Assembly: GCA_002688435.1 (NCBI GenBank)
Contig: NZCW01000030.1
Location: 1-64,000 of the forward strand
Length of the DNA: 64,000 nucleotides
DNA from: Dehalococcoidales bacterium
Lineage (GTDB): Bacteria > Chloroflexota > Dehalococcoidia > Dehalococcoidales > RBG-16-60-22
Direction: 5' to 3'
The position numbers and the translations under genes were made by a program. This document shows, one piece after another, positions 37,830-47,200 of this stretch (position 1 is the first letter of the stretch; every line of letters starts with the position of its first letter). The notes under the pieces were generated by a model that had not been told where the DNA came from, did no database searches, and saw only the letters and a list, made by a program, of their open reading frames with translations.

Positions 37830-39080
37830 TTATTCGTAGTGTAGGGCGTCAATGGGATTTAATCGGGATGCTCTCCATGCCGGGTACATGCCGGAGGCAA
37901 GACCGATAAAAATGGAGACCGAGAAAGACAGAACCACGATGTCCGGGGACACCACTGCGGCTAGTTTAAAACCGCCAAGGTCTAATTGAGATAATAAGAA
38001 TGAAAGTGATATGCCGCTGGCTACCCCGATACCGCCGCCGACGAAGGTCAGCGCCATCGCCTCGAGTAGGAATTGTAGTAAGATGTCCCGCCGTTTAGCG
38101 CCAACTGCCTTGCGGATACCTATCTCTCGGGTGCGCTCGGTGACCGAGACCAGCATGATGTTCATGATACCGATGCTGCCCACCAGCAGTGAGATACCGG
38201 CAATTAATCCCAGAAAGCCGGATAATATCAGGGTTATCTGACCGACGATTTCCATCACCTGCTCTGGACTGACCACGGCGAAGTCGTTCTTGTCATCACC
38301 GGTCAGACGGTGATGTCTCCTCAGGATAGTTTCAATCTCATCGGTTACCTCGTCCGTGAGTTCAGTGCTGGTGATCTGAACGCTGATTGAGGCCACGGCG
38401 TCTTTACCGGTGGCGGTCTGTTGGGGGAACAGTCTGGTTTGGTAGGTGGTTATCGGCACGATGACGACATCATCAAAGCTGACCCCGAACATCGCTCCCC
38501 CTTTGGACTCCAAGGTACCAACGACGGTAAAACGCTGTTTTTTCAGTTTGATCTGCTGCCCTACGGGATCTTCGGCATCGAACAGGTCAGTGGCGACTTT
38601 ACTACCTAGTACCACCACCATGTCCCTGCCGGCGACATTACGGTCGGTGATAAATCGCCCACTGGCTAGGGTATAATTCATGACGTCATTATATTCCGGG
38701 GTAGCGCCGTGGAGTAACCCTCCTTTACTCTCACCGCCGACAGTGATGGTGATGAAGTTTTCGTTTATAGGGGCCAGTGTCTCCACGTGGCGGACGCGCT
38801 CCAGCGCCCGGACATCATCCATGGTGAGGGTAGGTACCGCATAGGCCGGGGAAAGACTGAAGCCTCCCTTCATTTCCGGATTCCGAGGCATTACTTGGAG
38901 TAGGTTGTGGCCTAAATCCTCGTAGGCAGAGGTAATGGTGGCATCGGCCCCCCTCCCCATTGACACCAGAGTGATTACCGAGCCCACTCCGATAATGATG
39001 CCCAGCATCGTTAGCGATGAGCGTAATTTATTGGCGAGCAGTGATCTTATAGCAATGGTCAAGGACCCGATAACCTTCAC
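37830..39080 (-). CDS. MacB-like ABC transporter permease
   Basis: MacB_PCD + FtsX domains: LRSSLTMLGIIIGVGSVITLVSMG; REIGIRKAVGAKRRDIL. Confidence 0.92.
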   Translation of the reverse strand: MKVIGSLTIAIRSLLANKLRSSLTMLGIIIGVGSVITLVSMGRGADATITSAYEDLGHNLLQVMPRNPEMKGGFSLSPAYAVPTLTMDDVRALERVRHVETLAPINENFITITVGGESKGGLLHGATPEYNDVMNYTLASGRFITDRNVAGRDMVVVLGSKVATDLFDAEDPVGQQIKLKKQRFTVVGTLESKGGAMFGVSFDDVVIVPITTYQTRLFPQQTATGKDAVASISVQITSTELTDEVTDEIETILRRHHRLTGDDKNDFAVVSPEQVMEIVGQITLILSGFLGLIAGISLLVGSIGIMNIMLVSVTERTREIGIRKAVGAKRRDILLQFLLEAMALTFVGGGIGVASGISLSFLLSQLDLGGFKLAAVVSPDIVVLSFSVSIFIGLASGMYPAWRASRLNPIDALHYE

Positions 39081-39116
39081 TAGCAGGCTCCTCGGTCAGA
39101 AGTAATGATAGATTGT

Positions 39117-39788
39117 CTAGGTAACTTTCTCATCGCTGGCAATCTTTCCATCTAGGAGGCGAATAATCCGCTGGGTCTGATTGGCAATATCTATCTCATG
39201 AGTGACGAGGACTACGGTGATACCTTCCCGGTTGAGCTGACCGAATATGGCAATAATCTCGGCCGTGGTGGCACTGTCCAAGTTGCCGGTAGGCTCGTCG
39301 GCCAGGATGAGCGTCGGGTTGTTCACTAGTGCCCGGGCAATAGCTACCCGCTGCTGCTCACCGCCGGAAAGTTCAGTGGGTTTATGATTACTACGTTCCG
39401 TCAAGCCTACTCGCTCTAACGCAGCCAAGGCCCGCTGGCGCCTCTGCCGGCCACCACCGTAAATGAGAGGCAACTCAACGTTGGATACGGCGCTGGTGCG
39501 AGGTAGAAGGTTAAAGCTCTGAAAGACAAAGCCTATTTTCTTATTTCTCAGCACGGCCAGCTTGTTATCGTTGAGCCGGCTGGCATCAACCCCTTCCAGC
39601 GTGTATTTACCGACAGTAGGCTTGTCTAGAAAGCCGAGGATATTCATTAGAGTGGACTTGCCAGAGCCCGAGGCCCCGATAAGCGCCACCATTTCTCCCG
39701 GCTGAATATTGATCGTGATTCCCATGAGGGCGTTGACCCTCATCTTACCCATACGGTAAATCTTGGTGATATTTTCCAGCTCTATCAT
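39117..39788 (-). CDS. MacB/LolD-type ABC transporter ATP-binding protein
   Basis: Walker [35 protein letters not shown]. Confidence 0.95.
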   Translation of the reverse strand: MIELENITKIYRMGKMRVNALMGITINIQPGEMVALIGASGSGKSTLMNILGFLDKPTVGKYTLEGVDASRLNDNKLAVLRNKKIGFVFQSFNLLPRTSAVSNVELPLIYGGGRQRRQRALAALERVGLTERSNHKPTELSGGEQQRVAIARALVNNPTLILADEPTGNLDSATTAEIIAIFGQLNREGITVVLVTHEIDIANQTQRIIRLLDGKIASDEKVT

Positions 39789-39849
39789 GTTACATCCTCA
39801 ATCGCCGGTGTCTTTAAGTTTGTGGTTAGCGTCATCCCGGTTCCGGTGA

Positions 39850-41370
39850 TTATCGTTTGATACGAGTTTCTATCACGGTCTCTTCCTCTCTGAGCCCGTT
39901 GATAATCTCCGTATTAAAACCGTCACTGATGCCGGTAACCACCGGTCTTGCCGTAATTTCCTCATCAATCACGACCATGACTACATGGTTGCCCTGGTCG
40001 TCTTTTTTAATGGTCCGGTCAGGCACCAGCAGGACATTACTTCGTCTATCGATTATGATGTCGGTCGAAGCGCTCATACCGACTTTTATATCGAAGCCCT
40101 CAGGAATATCAAGTTTTATTTTAACGTCATACAGCATTACCCCGCTGACTTCTTCGGGTAACGGCAGGATGGTGACTACGCTGCCCGTAAACTCGTCATC
40201 TGGTAGCGCATCAAAGGTAACGATAGTTTCTTGGTCTAATTCTACTTTCGGTATATCTATCTCATCTATTTCTACCGTTAGTTCCATACTGCTGATGTTG
40301 ACCGCGTGGACGATGGTCATGGCGGTGGTGACCGTATCTCCTTCCTCGGCGCTGACGCGGGCAATGACCCCATCGAATGGGGCAGTGACGGTGGTCTCAT
40401 TAAGGTCCTTCTTGGCTTGGTCGAGAGACTGTTCGGCCTGCTCTACGGACTGCCGGGCCAGTTCTATCGACTGCCGGGCCAGTTCTATCGACTGCCGGGC
40501 CAGTTCTATCGACTGATGAGCTTGCTCAACCGATTCTTTAGCTGACTCTACCTCCAGCTCCTTCAGGGCTATTTCATCAGTTAGCTTGTCAAGGTCTTTC
40601 TGGGCCTGCGCTTCGGTCATCTCAGTTGCCTCCAGCTCTAGCTTGGCGATGGCTACTTCCTCGGTATCGTAGCTGTTAATCATAGCGTCCAGCGTGCCTT
40701 CTGCCGCCGTCAGCCTTGCCTGAGCGTAAGTCACGGTTGCCGCCGGTAGATTCTGTTCCACAACGTAATTCACGTAGGCTTTCCACTTGTCAACATCTTT
40801 CTGCGCGACTTTAATCTCCGGCCAAGTATAGATATCCTGGGTTTCGTCCAGGTCCTTTTTGGCTGTCTTCACGTCTATCTGGGCATTGAATAAAGCGAGT
40901 TCCAGTGTTTCCTTCTTATCCAGAGTATTATTTAAGTTAAACTCGGCGGTTTGCTGGGCCAGTTGCGCTTTGGTCAGAGCTAACTGTTCTTGGGTTAGGG
41001 CTACCTGTTTATTGGTTAAAGCTACTCGTTCCTTGGTTAAGTCTACCTGTCCCTTGGTTAGGGCTACTCGTTCCTTGGTTAGGGCTAGTGATAAGGCATC
41101 AGTATTAAGCCTGGCGAGTATTTCGTTCTGGCTAACCTCATCACCCTCCTTGACAAATATCTCTTCTATTTGGCCACCGCTAGCAAAGGTTAACTCGGCT
41201 TCACTGACGGCTTTAATATTACCGCTACCACTAATACTAACGGTTAAATCTCCCTTCACCACTTTCACTAATTCCTCAACTTCCTCCGCCTCACCCAGTG
41301 GGTTACAGGCAATCAGACCGATTAAAATGAGACCTGTTAGTATACCGCTGGCTATTTTCCATTTTTTCAT
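39850..41370 (-). CDS. MacA/HlyD-type periplasmic adaptor, lipoprotein, with heptad-repeat hairpin
   Basis: Lipobox LIGLIACNP; biotinyl-lipoyl-like halves; LTKERVA and ELARQSI heptad repeats. Confidence 0.9.
   Translation of the reverse strand: MKKWKIASGILTGLILIGLIACNPLGEAEEVEELVKVVKGDLTVSISGSGNIKAVSEAELTFASGGQIEEIFVKEGDEVSQNEILARLNTDALSLALTKERVALTKGQVDLTKERVALTNKQVALTQEQLALTKAQLAQQTAEFNLNNTLDKKETLELALFNAQIDVKTAKKDLDETQDIYTWPEIKVAQKDVDKWKAYVNYVVEQNLPAATVTYAQARLTAAEGTLDAMINSYDTEEVAIAKLELEATEMTEAQAQKDLDKLTDEIALKELEVESAKESVEQAHQSIELARQSIELARQSIELARQSVEQAEQSLDQAKKDLNETTVTAPFDGVIARVSAEEGDTVTTAMTIVHAVNISSMELTVEIDEIDIPKVELDQETIVTFDALPDDEFTGSVVTILPLPEEVSGVMLYDVKIKLDIPEGFDIKVGMSASTDIIIDRRSNVLLVPDRTIKKDDQGNHVVMVVIDEEITARPVVTGISDGFNTEIINGLREEETVIETRIKR
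40449..40511. repeat. 21-bp perfect tandem repeat (3 copies), in frame
   Basis: ACTGCCGGGCCAGTTCTATCG x3, encoding heptads (ELARQSI) in the adaptor. Confidence 0.97.
40966..41091. repeat. degenerate 21-bp tandem repeat (about 6 units), in frame
   Basis: Encodes LTKERVA/LTKGQVD/LTKERVA/LTNKQVA/LTQEQLA/LTKAQLA; boundaries approximate. Confidence 0.8.
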
Positions 41371-41405
41371 TTAGTACCTCTTCATCAGGCAGAGTGAGTA
41401 ACTTG

Positions 41406-41897
41406 TTAGGGCTGTTTCGCCTTACCTATCTTCCTGCACGCTTGTTCCCAGCGCTCGAGTAGAGTAGGGAATTCCTGTTCAAAAAAGGAATATGTGCCTC
41501 GCATCTCCTCCAGCCACTGCCGGGTCAAGGGGTTTTTGTCTTTTACCAGTTCTAGCCCTCGTTCGGCGAGTTGTCGACTTGCTGTAATCTGATCTCCGCT
41601 TTGCTTTATCATGTGGTGCCAGGCACCGGGCCGGATGCGGAAGTAGTCACGCCGTACGCCGGGCAGGCTGAGCCGCTCAATCATACCGATCCGGATGAGG
41701 AGATGGGTCATGGTGCTGATTGAACCTTTACTGGCCATCAGGGCTTCGGCCAGATCGCTGGTGGACTGGTGCGGCGGGTCGGAGATGAGAAGCCAGCCGA
41801 GAATGCGGCCGGCCATGCGGGGCAGGCCGCTCTGTTCAAAGGACATGCCGACTTCTTCCACAAAGTGCTTTTCTTTCGTGTGTTGCCTATCGTCCAT
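41406..41897 (-). CDS. GbsR/MarR-family transcriptional regulator
   Basis: GRILGWLLISDPPHQSTSDLAEALMASKGSISTMTHLLIRIGMIERL winged helix; first gene of the exporter operon. Confidence 0.85.
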   Translation of the reverse strand: MDDRQHTKEKHFVEEVGMSFEQSGLPRMAGRILGWLLISDPPHQSTSDLAEALMASKGSISTMTHLLIRIGMIERLSLPGVRRDYFRIRPGAWHHMIKQSGDQITASRQLAERGLELVKDKNPLTRQWLEEMRGTYSFFEQEFPTLLERWEQACRKIGKAKQP

Positions 41898-41955
41898 CTT
41901 ATGCCTCCTTGGAGATGGGTCTTGATTATATCTTTATTTTAGCATGTTTTATATA

Positions 41956-41971
41956 TTTAGTTAAGACTAAA
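41956..41971. promoter_or_regulatory. putative operator for the GbsR/MarR regulator
   Basis: Inverted repeat TTTAGT-TAAG-ACTAAA in the promoter region of the regulator gene. Confidence 0.45.
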
Positions 41972-41981
41972 CAAACTGAAT

Positions 41982-42371
41982 TTAAAAAAGCTTTATAAAA
42001 TTTGTGGTGGATAGTAAAAATGACTTAAGAAAGGTATTATTTGCATTTGGTTGATTTCCTACAATGCGATTGGATATACTCAATATATGACCAAAGGCTC
42101 TTTGGTATGCGTTCTTCTCGTGGTTCTTATAGGGATTATAGCTGGTGCTATTCTCTGGACTAGCGATGTTGCTCGTTTGTGGAAACATATTATGACGCTT
42201 GTTATTGGGGTAGCTGATATTATCCTTATTATGCGTATCTGCGCCAAGTAAAAACAACATCTTATTTAGCTTCCTGTGTATTCGTATGGAGTCAATCGTT
42301 GTGCCTAACAATATGGCCAACAAAGCAAAGGCAAATATCAGCGGCATTATTACCTCTAATGGTAGATTCAT
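41982..42371 (-). CDS. passenger membrane ORF translationally linked to the transposase; reads through the left TIR into host DNA
   Basis: AGGAGAAGGTA-ATG directly at the transposase stop; MNLPLEVIMPLIFAFALLAILLGTTIDSIRIHRKLNKMLFLLG. Confidence 0.4.
   Translation of the reverse strand: MNLPLEVIMPLIFAFALLAILLGTTIDSIRIHRKLNKMLFLLGADTHNKDNISYPNNKRHNMFPQTSNIASPENSTSYNPYKNHEKNAYQRAFGHILSISNRIVGNQPNANNTFLKSFLLSTTNFIKLF
42051..42251 (+). CDS. small two-TM hydrophobic ORF inside the IS (opposite strand to transposase)
   Basis: MTKGSLVCVLLVVLIGIIAGAILWTSDVARLWKHIMTLVIGVADIILIMRICAK from ATG 42087; listed start is a TTG. Confidence 0.35.
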   Translation: MISYNAIGYTQYMTKGSLVCVLLVVLIGIIAGAILWTSDVARLWKHIMTLVIGVADIILIMRICAK

Positions 42372-43345
42372 TACCTTCTCCTAATTTGTGATAACGATGT
42401 CGTTGGTGGCATAATGTGTGATTTACGGCGTATAACCCTAACCCGCTTTCGTGGTCTGCCGATATACGTTTCCTGCATACGCATAGTGCCACGTTCTACG
42501 TGAGCTACCGTGATAGGCTTTGATGGTTTGTGGCGGGTAATATCCGCCCAGTTCTTATAGGGGAAGTCTATCCCCGCCACTTCGGCGGGTGTCTTATCGT
42601 CTAAGGCTGTGTGCGGTCTGAGATAGTTATAGTGGACAAGCCAGCCATCGATGAAGTCTATCGCCGTCTCAATGTTCTTTAATCCCCTCATTACCTTTGT
42701 GCGTTGCTTCAAAGTTTCATGGAAGCGTTCTATCTTCTGGGTATTATCCTCAGCCCTTGCTATGCCACCTTGCCGATGCTCGGTATCTTTGCCATAACGC
42801 ACGTCTAGGTATGATGCCAGTTTATCCGTTATCACGGTAGCAGGCTCTTTGCCCGCCGTCTGAACGGCTCTGTCGTATAGCATCTGGGCATCACGGGTTG
42901 TCCTGCTTCGTGATATGCGGGTTGCCAGTAAAAACCTGGTCTTATCGTCTATTATGTCCCATAGCCAGACATTCTGCCCATCTATCTCCAAAACGGTCTC
43001 ATCGGCAATCCAAGTATCACCTATCTTTTTAGGCTGATAACCCTTAATACTATCCGTAGCATACTGGGTATATTTCATTATCCATTCGTATATCGTGGCA
43101 GTTGAAGGCATATTGCCATATTCCTGCTGTAAGTTCCTGCGGATTGCCTTAATGCTCATACCTTCGTAATACATATTGAGTGCCGATGATACTTGATTAG
43201 CGGGAGTTTTCATATGGAATAGGGTGTCATCGGCCTTAAACTTACGCTTACATACTTTGCACCAGTAACGCTGAACGCCTTTGTAAGTGCCGAATTTTAC
43301 CACGCCTTCGTTATCACAATGTGGGCATCTTATTTCATTCTCCAT
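42371..43345 (-). CDS. IS6-like transposase (N-terminal Zn finger/HTH + DDE)
   Basis: CPHCDNEGVVKFGTYKGVQRYWCKVCKRKF; DTWIADETVLEIDGQNVWLWDIIDDKTRFLLA; TVITDKLASY; KIERFHETLKQRTKVMRGLKN..YNYLRPH. Confidence 0.93.
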   Translation of the reverse strand: MENEIRCPHCDNEGVVKFGTYKGVQRYWCKVCKRKFKADDTLFHMKTPANQVSSALNMYYEGMSIKAIRRNLQQEYGNMPSTATIYEWIMKYTQYATDSIKGYQPKKIGDTWIADETVLEIDGQNVWLWDIIDDKTRFLLATRISRSRTTRDAQMLYDRAVQTAGKEPATVITDKLASYLDVRYGKDTEHRQGGIARAEDNTQKIERFHETLKQRTKVMRGLKNIETAIDFIDGWLVHYNYLRPHTALDDKTPAEVAGIDFPYKNWADITRHKPSKPITVAHVERGTMRMQETYIGRPRKRVRVIRRKSHIMPPTTSLSQIRRR

Positions 43346-43399
43346 TTCCTACCTCCAGTCCATAGGTTAAACTATTTTCAACCAAATGCAAATAATACC

Positions 43400-43639
43400 T
43401 TAAGAAAGCAATCTGGTAATTACCTGAAGCAGGATGATGGCTACCATCGGGGTGAGGTCAAACGTGCCGGTTCGAGGGATAATGCGGCGTAGTGGTGCCA
43501 GAATTGGCTCGGTGATTCTATCCAGAATATAGGTCGGCGTGTTGGGGCTGGTCTGAAACCAGGACAGGATAACCCGGAGAAAAATAGCGATGGTGAGCAC
43601 TTCGCATAGAATACCGATAAATTTGAACAGGAATTCCAT
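43400..43639 (-). CDS. YggT family membrane protein
   Basis: VLTIAIFLRVILSWFQTSPNTPTYILDRITEPILAPLRRIIP. Confidence 0.9.
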   Translation of the reverse strand: MEFLFKFIGILCEVLTIAIFLRVILSWFQTSPNTPTYILDRITEPILAPLRRIIPRTGTFDLTPMVAIILLQVITRLLS

Positions 43640-43641
43640 CG

Positions 43642-44445
43642 TTAGTTGCCTGCCAGTTCCCGGGATCGATGGTAGGCCGCGCTGACCGCCTGCTTGACTA
43701 GGTTGGTGAGGCCACCCTTTTCAAACTGGAGCATGGCGGCGGCCGTGGTGCCTCCGGGAGAGGTAACCAGGCGGCGCAACTCGGACGGTGGTTTACCCGA
43801 TTTGCGGAGAAGGTGGGCTGAGCCCAGCATGGTCTGGAGTACCAACTCGGCGGCCACCTCGCGGGTCAGGCCGATGTCCATGGCCGACTCCACCAGCGAT
43901 TCAATGAAGAGAAAGAAATAAGCCGGCCCACTGCCGCTCACCGCGGTGGCCATATCAAGATATTTTTCTTCATCGACATAGATTTCCCGGCCCATAGCAC
44001 TAAGGATAGAGCCGGTCCGTTCTTTCTGCGTTGTCGTTACTTCCGAAGTGGCCGTCCACACGCTCATGCCTTCACCAATCTGGGCGGGAGTATTGGGCAT
44101 GACCCGGACTACCGAGCGGTGGTTGAGTCCTTGACATAATGTTTCAAGTCTAGCGCCGGCGATGATGGACAGGACCAGCTGTTCGGGTTTTAGCTGGTCG
44201 CTGATTTCGGTCATTGGCTCGGTTAAATTCTGTGGCTTAACGGCTAGGACGACGATATCGCTTTGGTTCACCGCCTGTCGGTTGTTTTCCGTAACCGCCA
44301 CCCTGTACTTCTGTGCTAGGTGATTGCGGCGGGTATCGCTGACATCGCTGATACAGGTCTCCTGGACCGTGGTCAGTCCTTTGCCCAGAACGGCGGACAG
44401 CATAGCTTCCCCCATCGCCCCGCCACCAATAAAGGTTATTTTCAT
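43642..44445 (-). CDS. proC: pyrroline-5-carboxylate reductase
   Basis: MKITFIGGGAMGEAML; VSGSGPAYFFLFIESL; TSPGGTTAAAM. Confidence 0.95.
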   Translation of the reverse strand: MKITFIGGGAMGEAMLSAVLGKGLTTVQETCISDVSDTRRNHLAQKYRVAVTENNRQAVNQSDIVVLAVKPQNLTEPMTEISDQLKPEQLVLSIIAGARLETLCQGLNHRSVVRVMPNTPAQIGEGMSVWTATSEVTTTQKERTGSILSAMGREIYVDEEKYLDMATAVSGSGPAYFFLFIESLVESAMDIGLTREVAAELVLQTMLGSAHLLRKSGKPPSELRRLVTSPGGTTAAAMLQFEKGGLTNLVKQAVSAAYHRSRELAGN

Positions 44446-44467
44446 AGTAAGGCCGTCCTGATTTCTA

Positions 44468-46927
44468 TTACCTCATCACTAAGTTTACCAGCTTACCCGG
44501 GACATAGATTACTTTGGTCACCGTCTTGTCCGTCAGGTAGGGTTTTATTTTTGGTCTGTCCGGCGCCAGCTGTCTAGCTTCATCTTCGGTGATGGAAGCC
44601 GGTACCGTAATCCGGTCACGTACCTTGCCGTTGACCTGGACTACCAAGGTAATCTCTTCGTCTTTGGCCAGCGCCTCGTCCCATACCGGCCAGCTTTGAT
44701 TGTGTATACTGTACTCACGTCCGGTTTTCTGCCATAGCTCCTCAGTCAGGTGTGGAGTAGTAGGCGACAGGAGACGGAGCAGCGTGTCTATTGACTCCTC
44801 CCAGTCTAGGGTGGTCACCGCCTGTGCTTCTTTTACTTTGCCTAGGTAGTTGGTGAACTCCATGAGCGCTGCCACCATGGTGTTAAAGTGGAGTCTTCCC
44901 AAGTCTTCGGTTACTTTTTTTATCGTCTGGTGAGTGGTGCGGGATAGTTCCCGGGTTGCTTTCTGCTTGGTGTCAAGGTTGATCTTTTCCTGCGGGTGGT
45001 AGTTTCCCAGCACCAGGTTCCATATCCGGTTCAGCCAGCGGCTGATGCCGCTGATGCCGCTGTCATCCCATTCGCCACCCTGTTCCCAAGGTGCCAGGAA
45101 CATAAGGTAGGTGCGTATCGTATCCGCGCCCACCTCGGAGACGTAGTCATCAGGGGTAATCACGTTACCCCGCGATTTGCTCATCTTCTGCTTTTCGGCA
45201 ATAATAATCCCTTGGTTGAACATGTGCTGAAACGGCTCGTCGAAATCCACCAGTCCCATGTCTCGGATTGCCTTGGAGAAGAAGCGGGAATAGAGTAGGT
45301 GCATTACGGCATGCTCGGCGCCACCGGTATAGATGTCTATGGGCATCCAGTATTTCACCTTATTGGCGTCAAAGGCGGCGGTGTCGCAGCCGGGGCTGGT
45401 ATAGCGTAGGAAGTACCAGTTGGAGCACATAAAGGTGTCCATGGTGTCCGTTTCCCGTTTAGCCGGCGCCGAGCAGCGGGGGCAGGTAGTATTGACAAAC
45501 TGCTCGTGGTACTTGAGGGGGGACTCGCCGGTGGGCTTGAACTCAGCGTCTTCCGGCAGCAGCACCGGTAGGTCTTTCTCCGGGACAGGGACGATACCAC
45601 ACTTATCGCAGTAGACTATAGGTATCGGCGCGCCCCAGTAGCGTTGCCGGGAAATTAGCCAGTCGCGAAGTCGATAGGTTATGGCCCGCTTGCCCCAACC
45701 CTTCTCTTCCAGCCAGTCACAGACCGCCTCCATACCCTGCTGGTAGGGAAGGCCGTTAAACTGGTCCGAGTTTACCATAGTGCCCGGTCCGGTATAAGCT
45801 TCCGCTAGCTCTTCGTCGGACCAGTCGGGTGGGGCGATGACTACTGGTATTGGCAGGTTATATTTCCTGGCGAAGGTAAAGTCACGCTCGTCATGGGCCG
45901 GTACGCCCATGACCGCGCCGGTGCCGTAGCTCAGCAGCACGTAGTCCGCAATCCAGATGGGTACCTTTTCCCCGTTAAGTCGGTTGAGGCAGTAAGTGCC
46001 GATGAATACACCGTCTTTTTCTTTCTCCGTTGACAGCCGTTCAATTTCGCTCAGGCGTCTTGATTGAGCGATGTAGTCCTCAACCTCGGTCTTCTTATCC
46101 GGTGTTGCTAGCTTGGCCACCAGCGAGTGCTCCGGGGCCAGCACCATAAAGGTAACCCCGAAGGTGGTATCAGGGCGGGTGGTGAAGACCCTGATCTCTT
46201 TTTCTGCTGCGCTAGGGTGGTCTAGAGCAAAGGAAATCTCGGCACCCTGGCTCTTACCTATCCAGTTACGCTGCATTGTTTTTACCCGCTTCGACCAGAT
46301 GGTGTCTTTGTATTCTAGAAGCTCGTCGGCGTATTTGGTAATACGGAAGAACCACTGCTCTAGGTCTCGCTGACTTACCGTGGCGCCGCAGCGCTCGCAG
46401 AAGCCACCGTCCAGCACCTGTTCGTTGGCCAGTACTGTCTGGCAGCGGGGACACCAGTTGACCGGAGCTTTGCCTCGGTAGGCCAGACCGGCCTCATAGA
46501 GTTTCAGGAAAAACCACTCGGTCCACTTGTAATAGTCCGGTAGGCAGGTGACTACTTCTCGGCTCCAGTCATAGATGGCGCCGATGCTTCTGAGCTGTCG
46601 GCGCATGTTATCTACGTTCTGCATTGTCCAGATGAAAGGGTGAATGCTGCGCTTGATGGCGGCGTTCTCGGCGGGTAGGCCGAAAGCATCAAACCCCATC
46701 GGGTGAAGCACATTGTAACCCTGCATTCGCTTGAAGCGGGCGTGGACATCGGCCGGGGCCATGGCGTACCAGTGCCCGATGTGGAGGTCACCCGAGGTGT
46801 AGGGGAACATGGTCAGGGCATAGAACTTGGGCCTAGGGTCATCATCCTTGACCTGGTACAGTTGGTCATCGGCCCATTTCTGCTGCCATTTCGGCTCTAT
46901 GGCCTGAGGATTATAATCAACTGTCAT
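44468..46927 (-). CDS. leuS: leucyl-tRNA synthetase
   Basis: MFPYTSGDLHIGHW; KMSKSRGN; CP1 editing domain. Confidence 0.97.
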   Translation of the reverse strand: MTVDYNPQAIEPKWQQKWADDQLYQVKDDDPRPKFYALTMFPYTSGDLHIGHWYAMAPADVHARFKRMQGYNVLHPMGFDAFGLPAENAAIKRSIHPFIWTMQNVDNMRRQLRSIGAIYDWSREVVTCLPDYYKWTEWFFLKLYEAGLAYRGKAPVNWCPRCQTVLANEQVLDGGFCERCGATVSQRDLEQWFFRITKYADELLEYKDTIWSKRVKTMQRNWIGKSQGAEISFALDHPSAAEKEIRVFTTRPDTTFGVTFMVLAPEHSLVAKLATPDKKTEVEDYIAQSRRLSEIERLSTEKEKDGVFIGTYCLNRLNGEKVPIWIADYVLLSYGTGAVMGVPAHDERDFTFARKYNLPIPVVIAPPDWSDEELAEAYTGPGTMVNSDQFNGLPYQQGMEAVCDWLEEKGWGKRAITYRLRDWLISRQRYWGAPIPIVYCDKCGIVPVPEKDLPVLLPEDAEFKPTGESPLKYHEQFVNTTCPRCSAPAKRETDTMDTFMCSNWYFLRYTSPGCDTAAFDANKVKYWMPIDIYTGGAEHAVMHLLYSRFFSKAIRDMGLVDFDEPFQHMFNQGIIIAEKQKMSKSRGNVITPDDYVSEVGADTIRTYLMFLAPWEQGGEWDDSGISGISRWLNRIWNLVLGNYHPQEKINLDTKQKATRELSRTTHQTIKKVTEDLGRLHFNTMVAALMEFTNYLGKVKEAQAVTTLDWEESIDTLLRLLSPTTPHLTEELWQKTGREYSIHNQSWPVWDEALAKDEEITLVVQVNGKVRDRITVPASITEDEARQLAPDRPKIKPYLTDKTVTKVIYVPGKLVNLVMR

Positions 46928-47116
46928 CCAAGTTCTCCGTCTGAAGAAAAGTTTTTGCGCCGTTGCGGTCTGAAGGTGACCACCTGTATTCCATCAGTGG
47001 TCCACAGGGTAGTCTAACTTAATTTGTCGAGGCTCGTCAATAAAGATGGTGTCCGTTAAGCCTAGGAGGCGTGAGACCGCCGTTATACCCTGCCGGTCAC
47101 CTGTCCGGCGCTAGGT

Positions 47117-47167
47117 AAAAAAGCAGAAAGGCTGGACACCACTTTGGGTAAATATCCAGCCTTTCTG
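47117..47167 (-). terminator. Rho-independent terminator of the 46-aa gene
   Basis: CAGAAAGGCTGGA...TCCAGCCTTTCTG 13-bp perfect stem; T6 on minus strand (A6 at 47117-47122). Confidence 0.8.
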
Positions 47168-47200
47168 ATAGGTTGGCTGCTTATATCTAATAAGAACTGG

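Larger units (their letters stand above)
42025..43407 (-). mobile_element. complete insertion sequence, IS6-like (DDE), 1367 bp (42033-43399) plus 8-bp TSDs
   Basis: Perfect 22-bp TIRs GGTATTATTTGCATTTGGTTGA (42033-42054) / TCAACCAAATGCAAATAATACC (43378-43399); TSD TTAAGAAA at 42025-42032 and 43400-43407. Confidence 0.95.

Noticed and set aside
40449-40511. Tandem 21-bp repeats as a CRISPR array
   Set aside because: Units are directly abutting without spacers and encode in-frame heptads of the adaptor protein.
39857-40516. 219-aa plus-strand ORF and other long antisense ORFs (e.g. 40859-41374, 55150-55611)
   Set aside because: Antisense shadows of well-identified genes with no RBS or recognizable domains.
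46928-47040. Possible T-box leader upstream of leuS (AGGTGGTCACC..ACCGC on minus strand)
   Set aside because: Does not match the AGGGTGGNACCGCG core at correct spacing and no specifier or terminator structure could be defined by eye.
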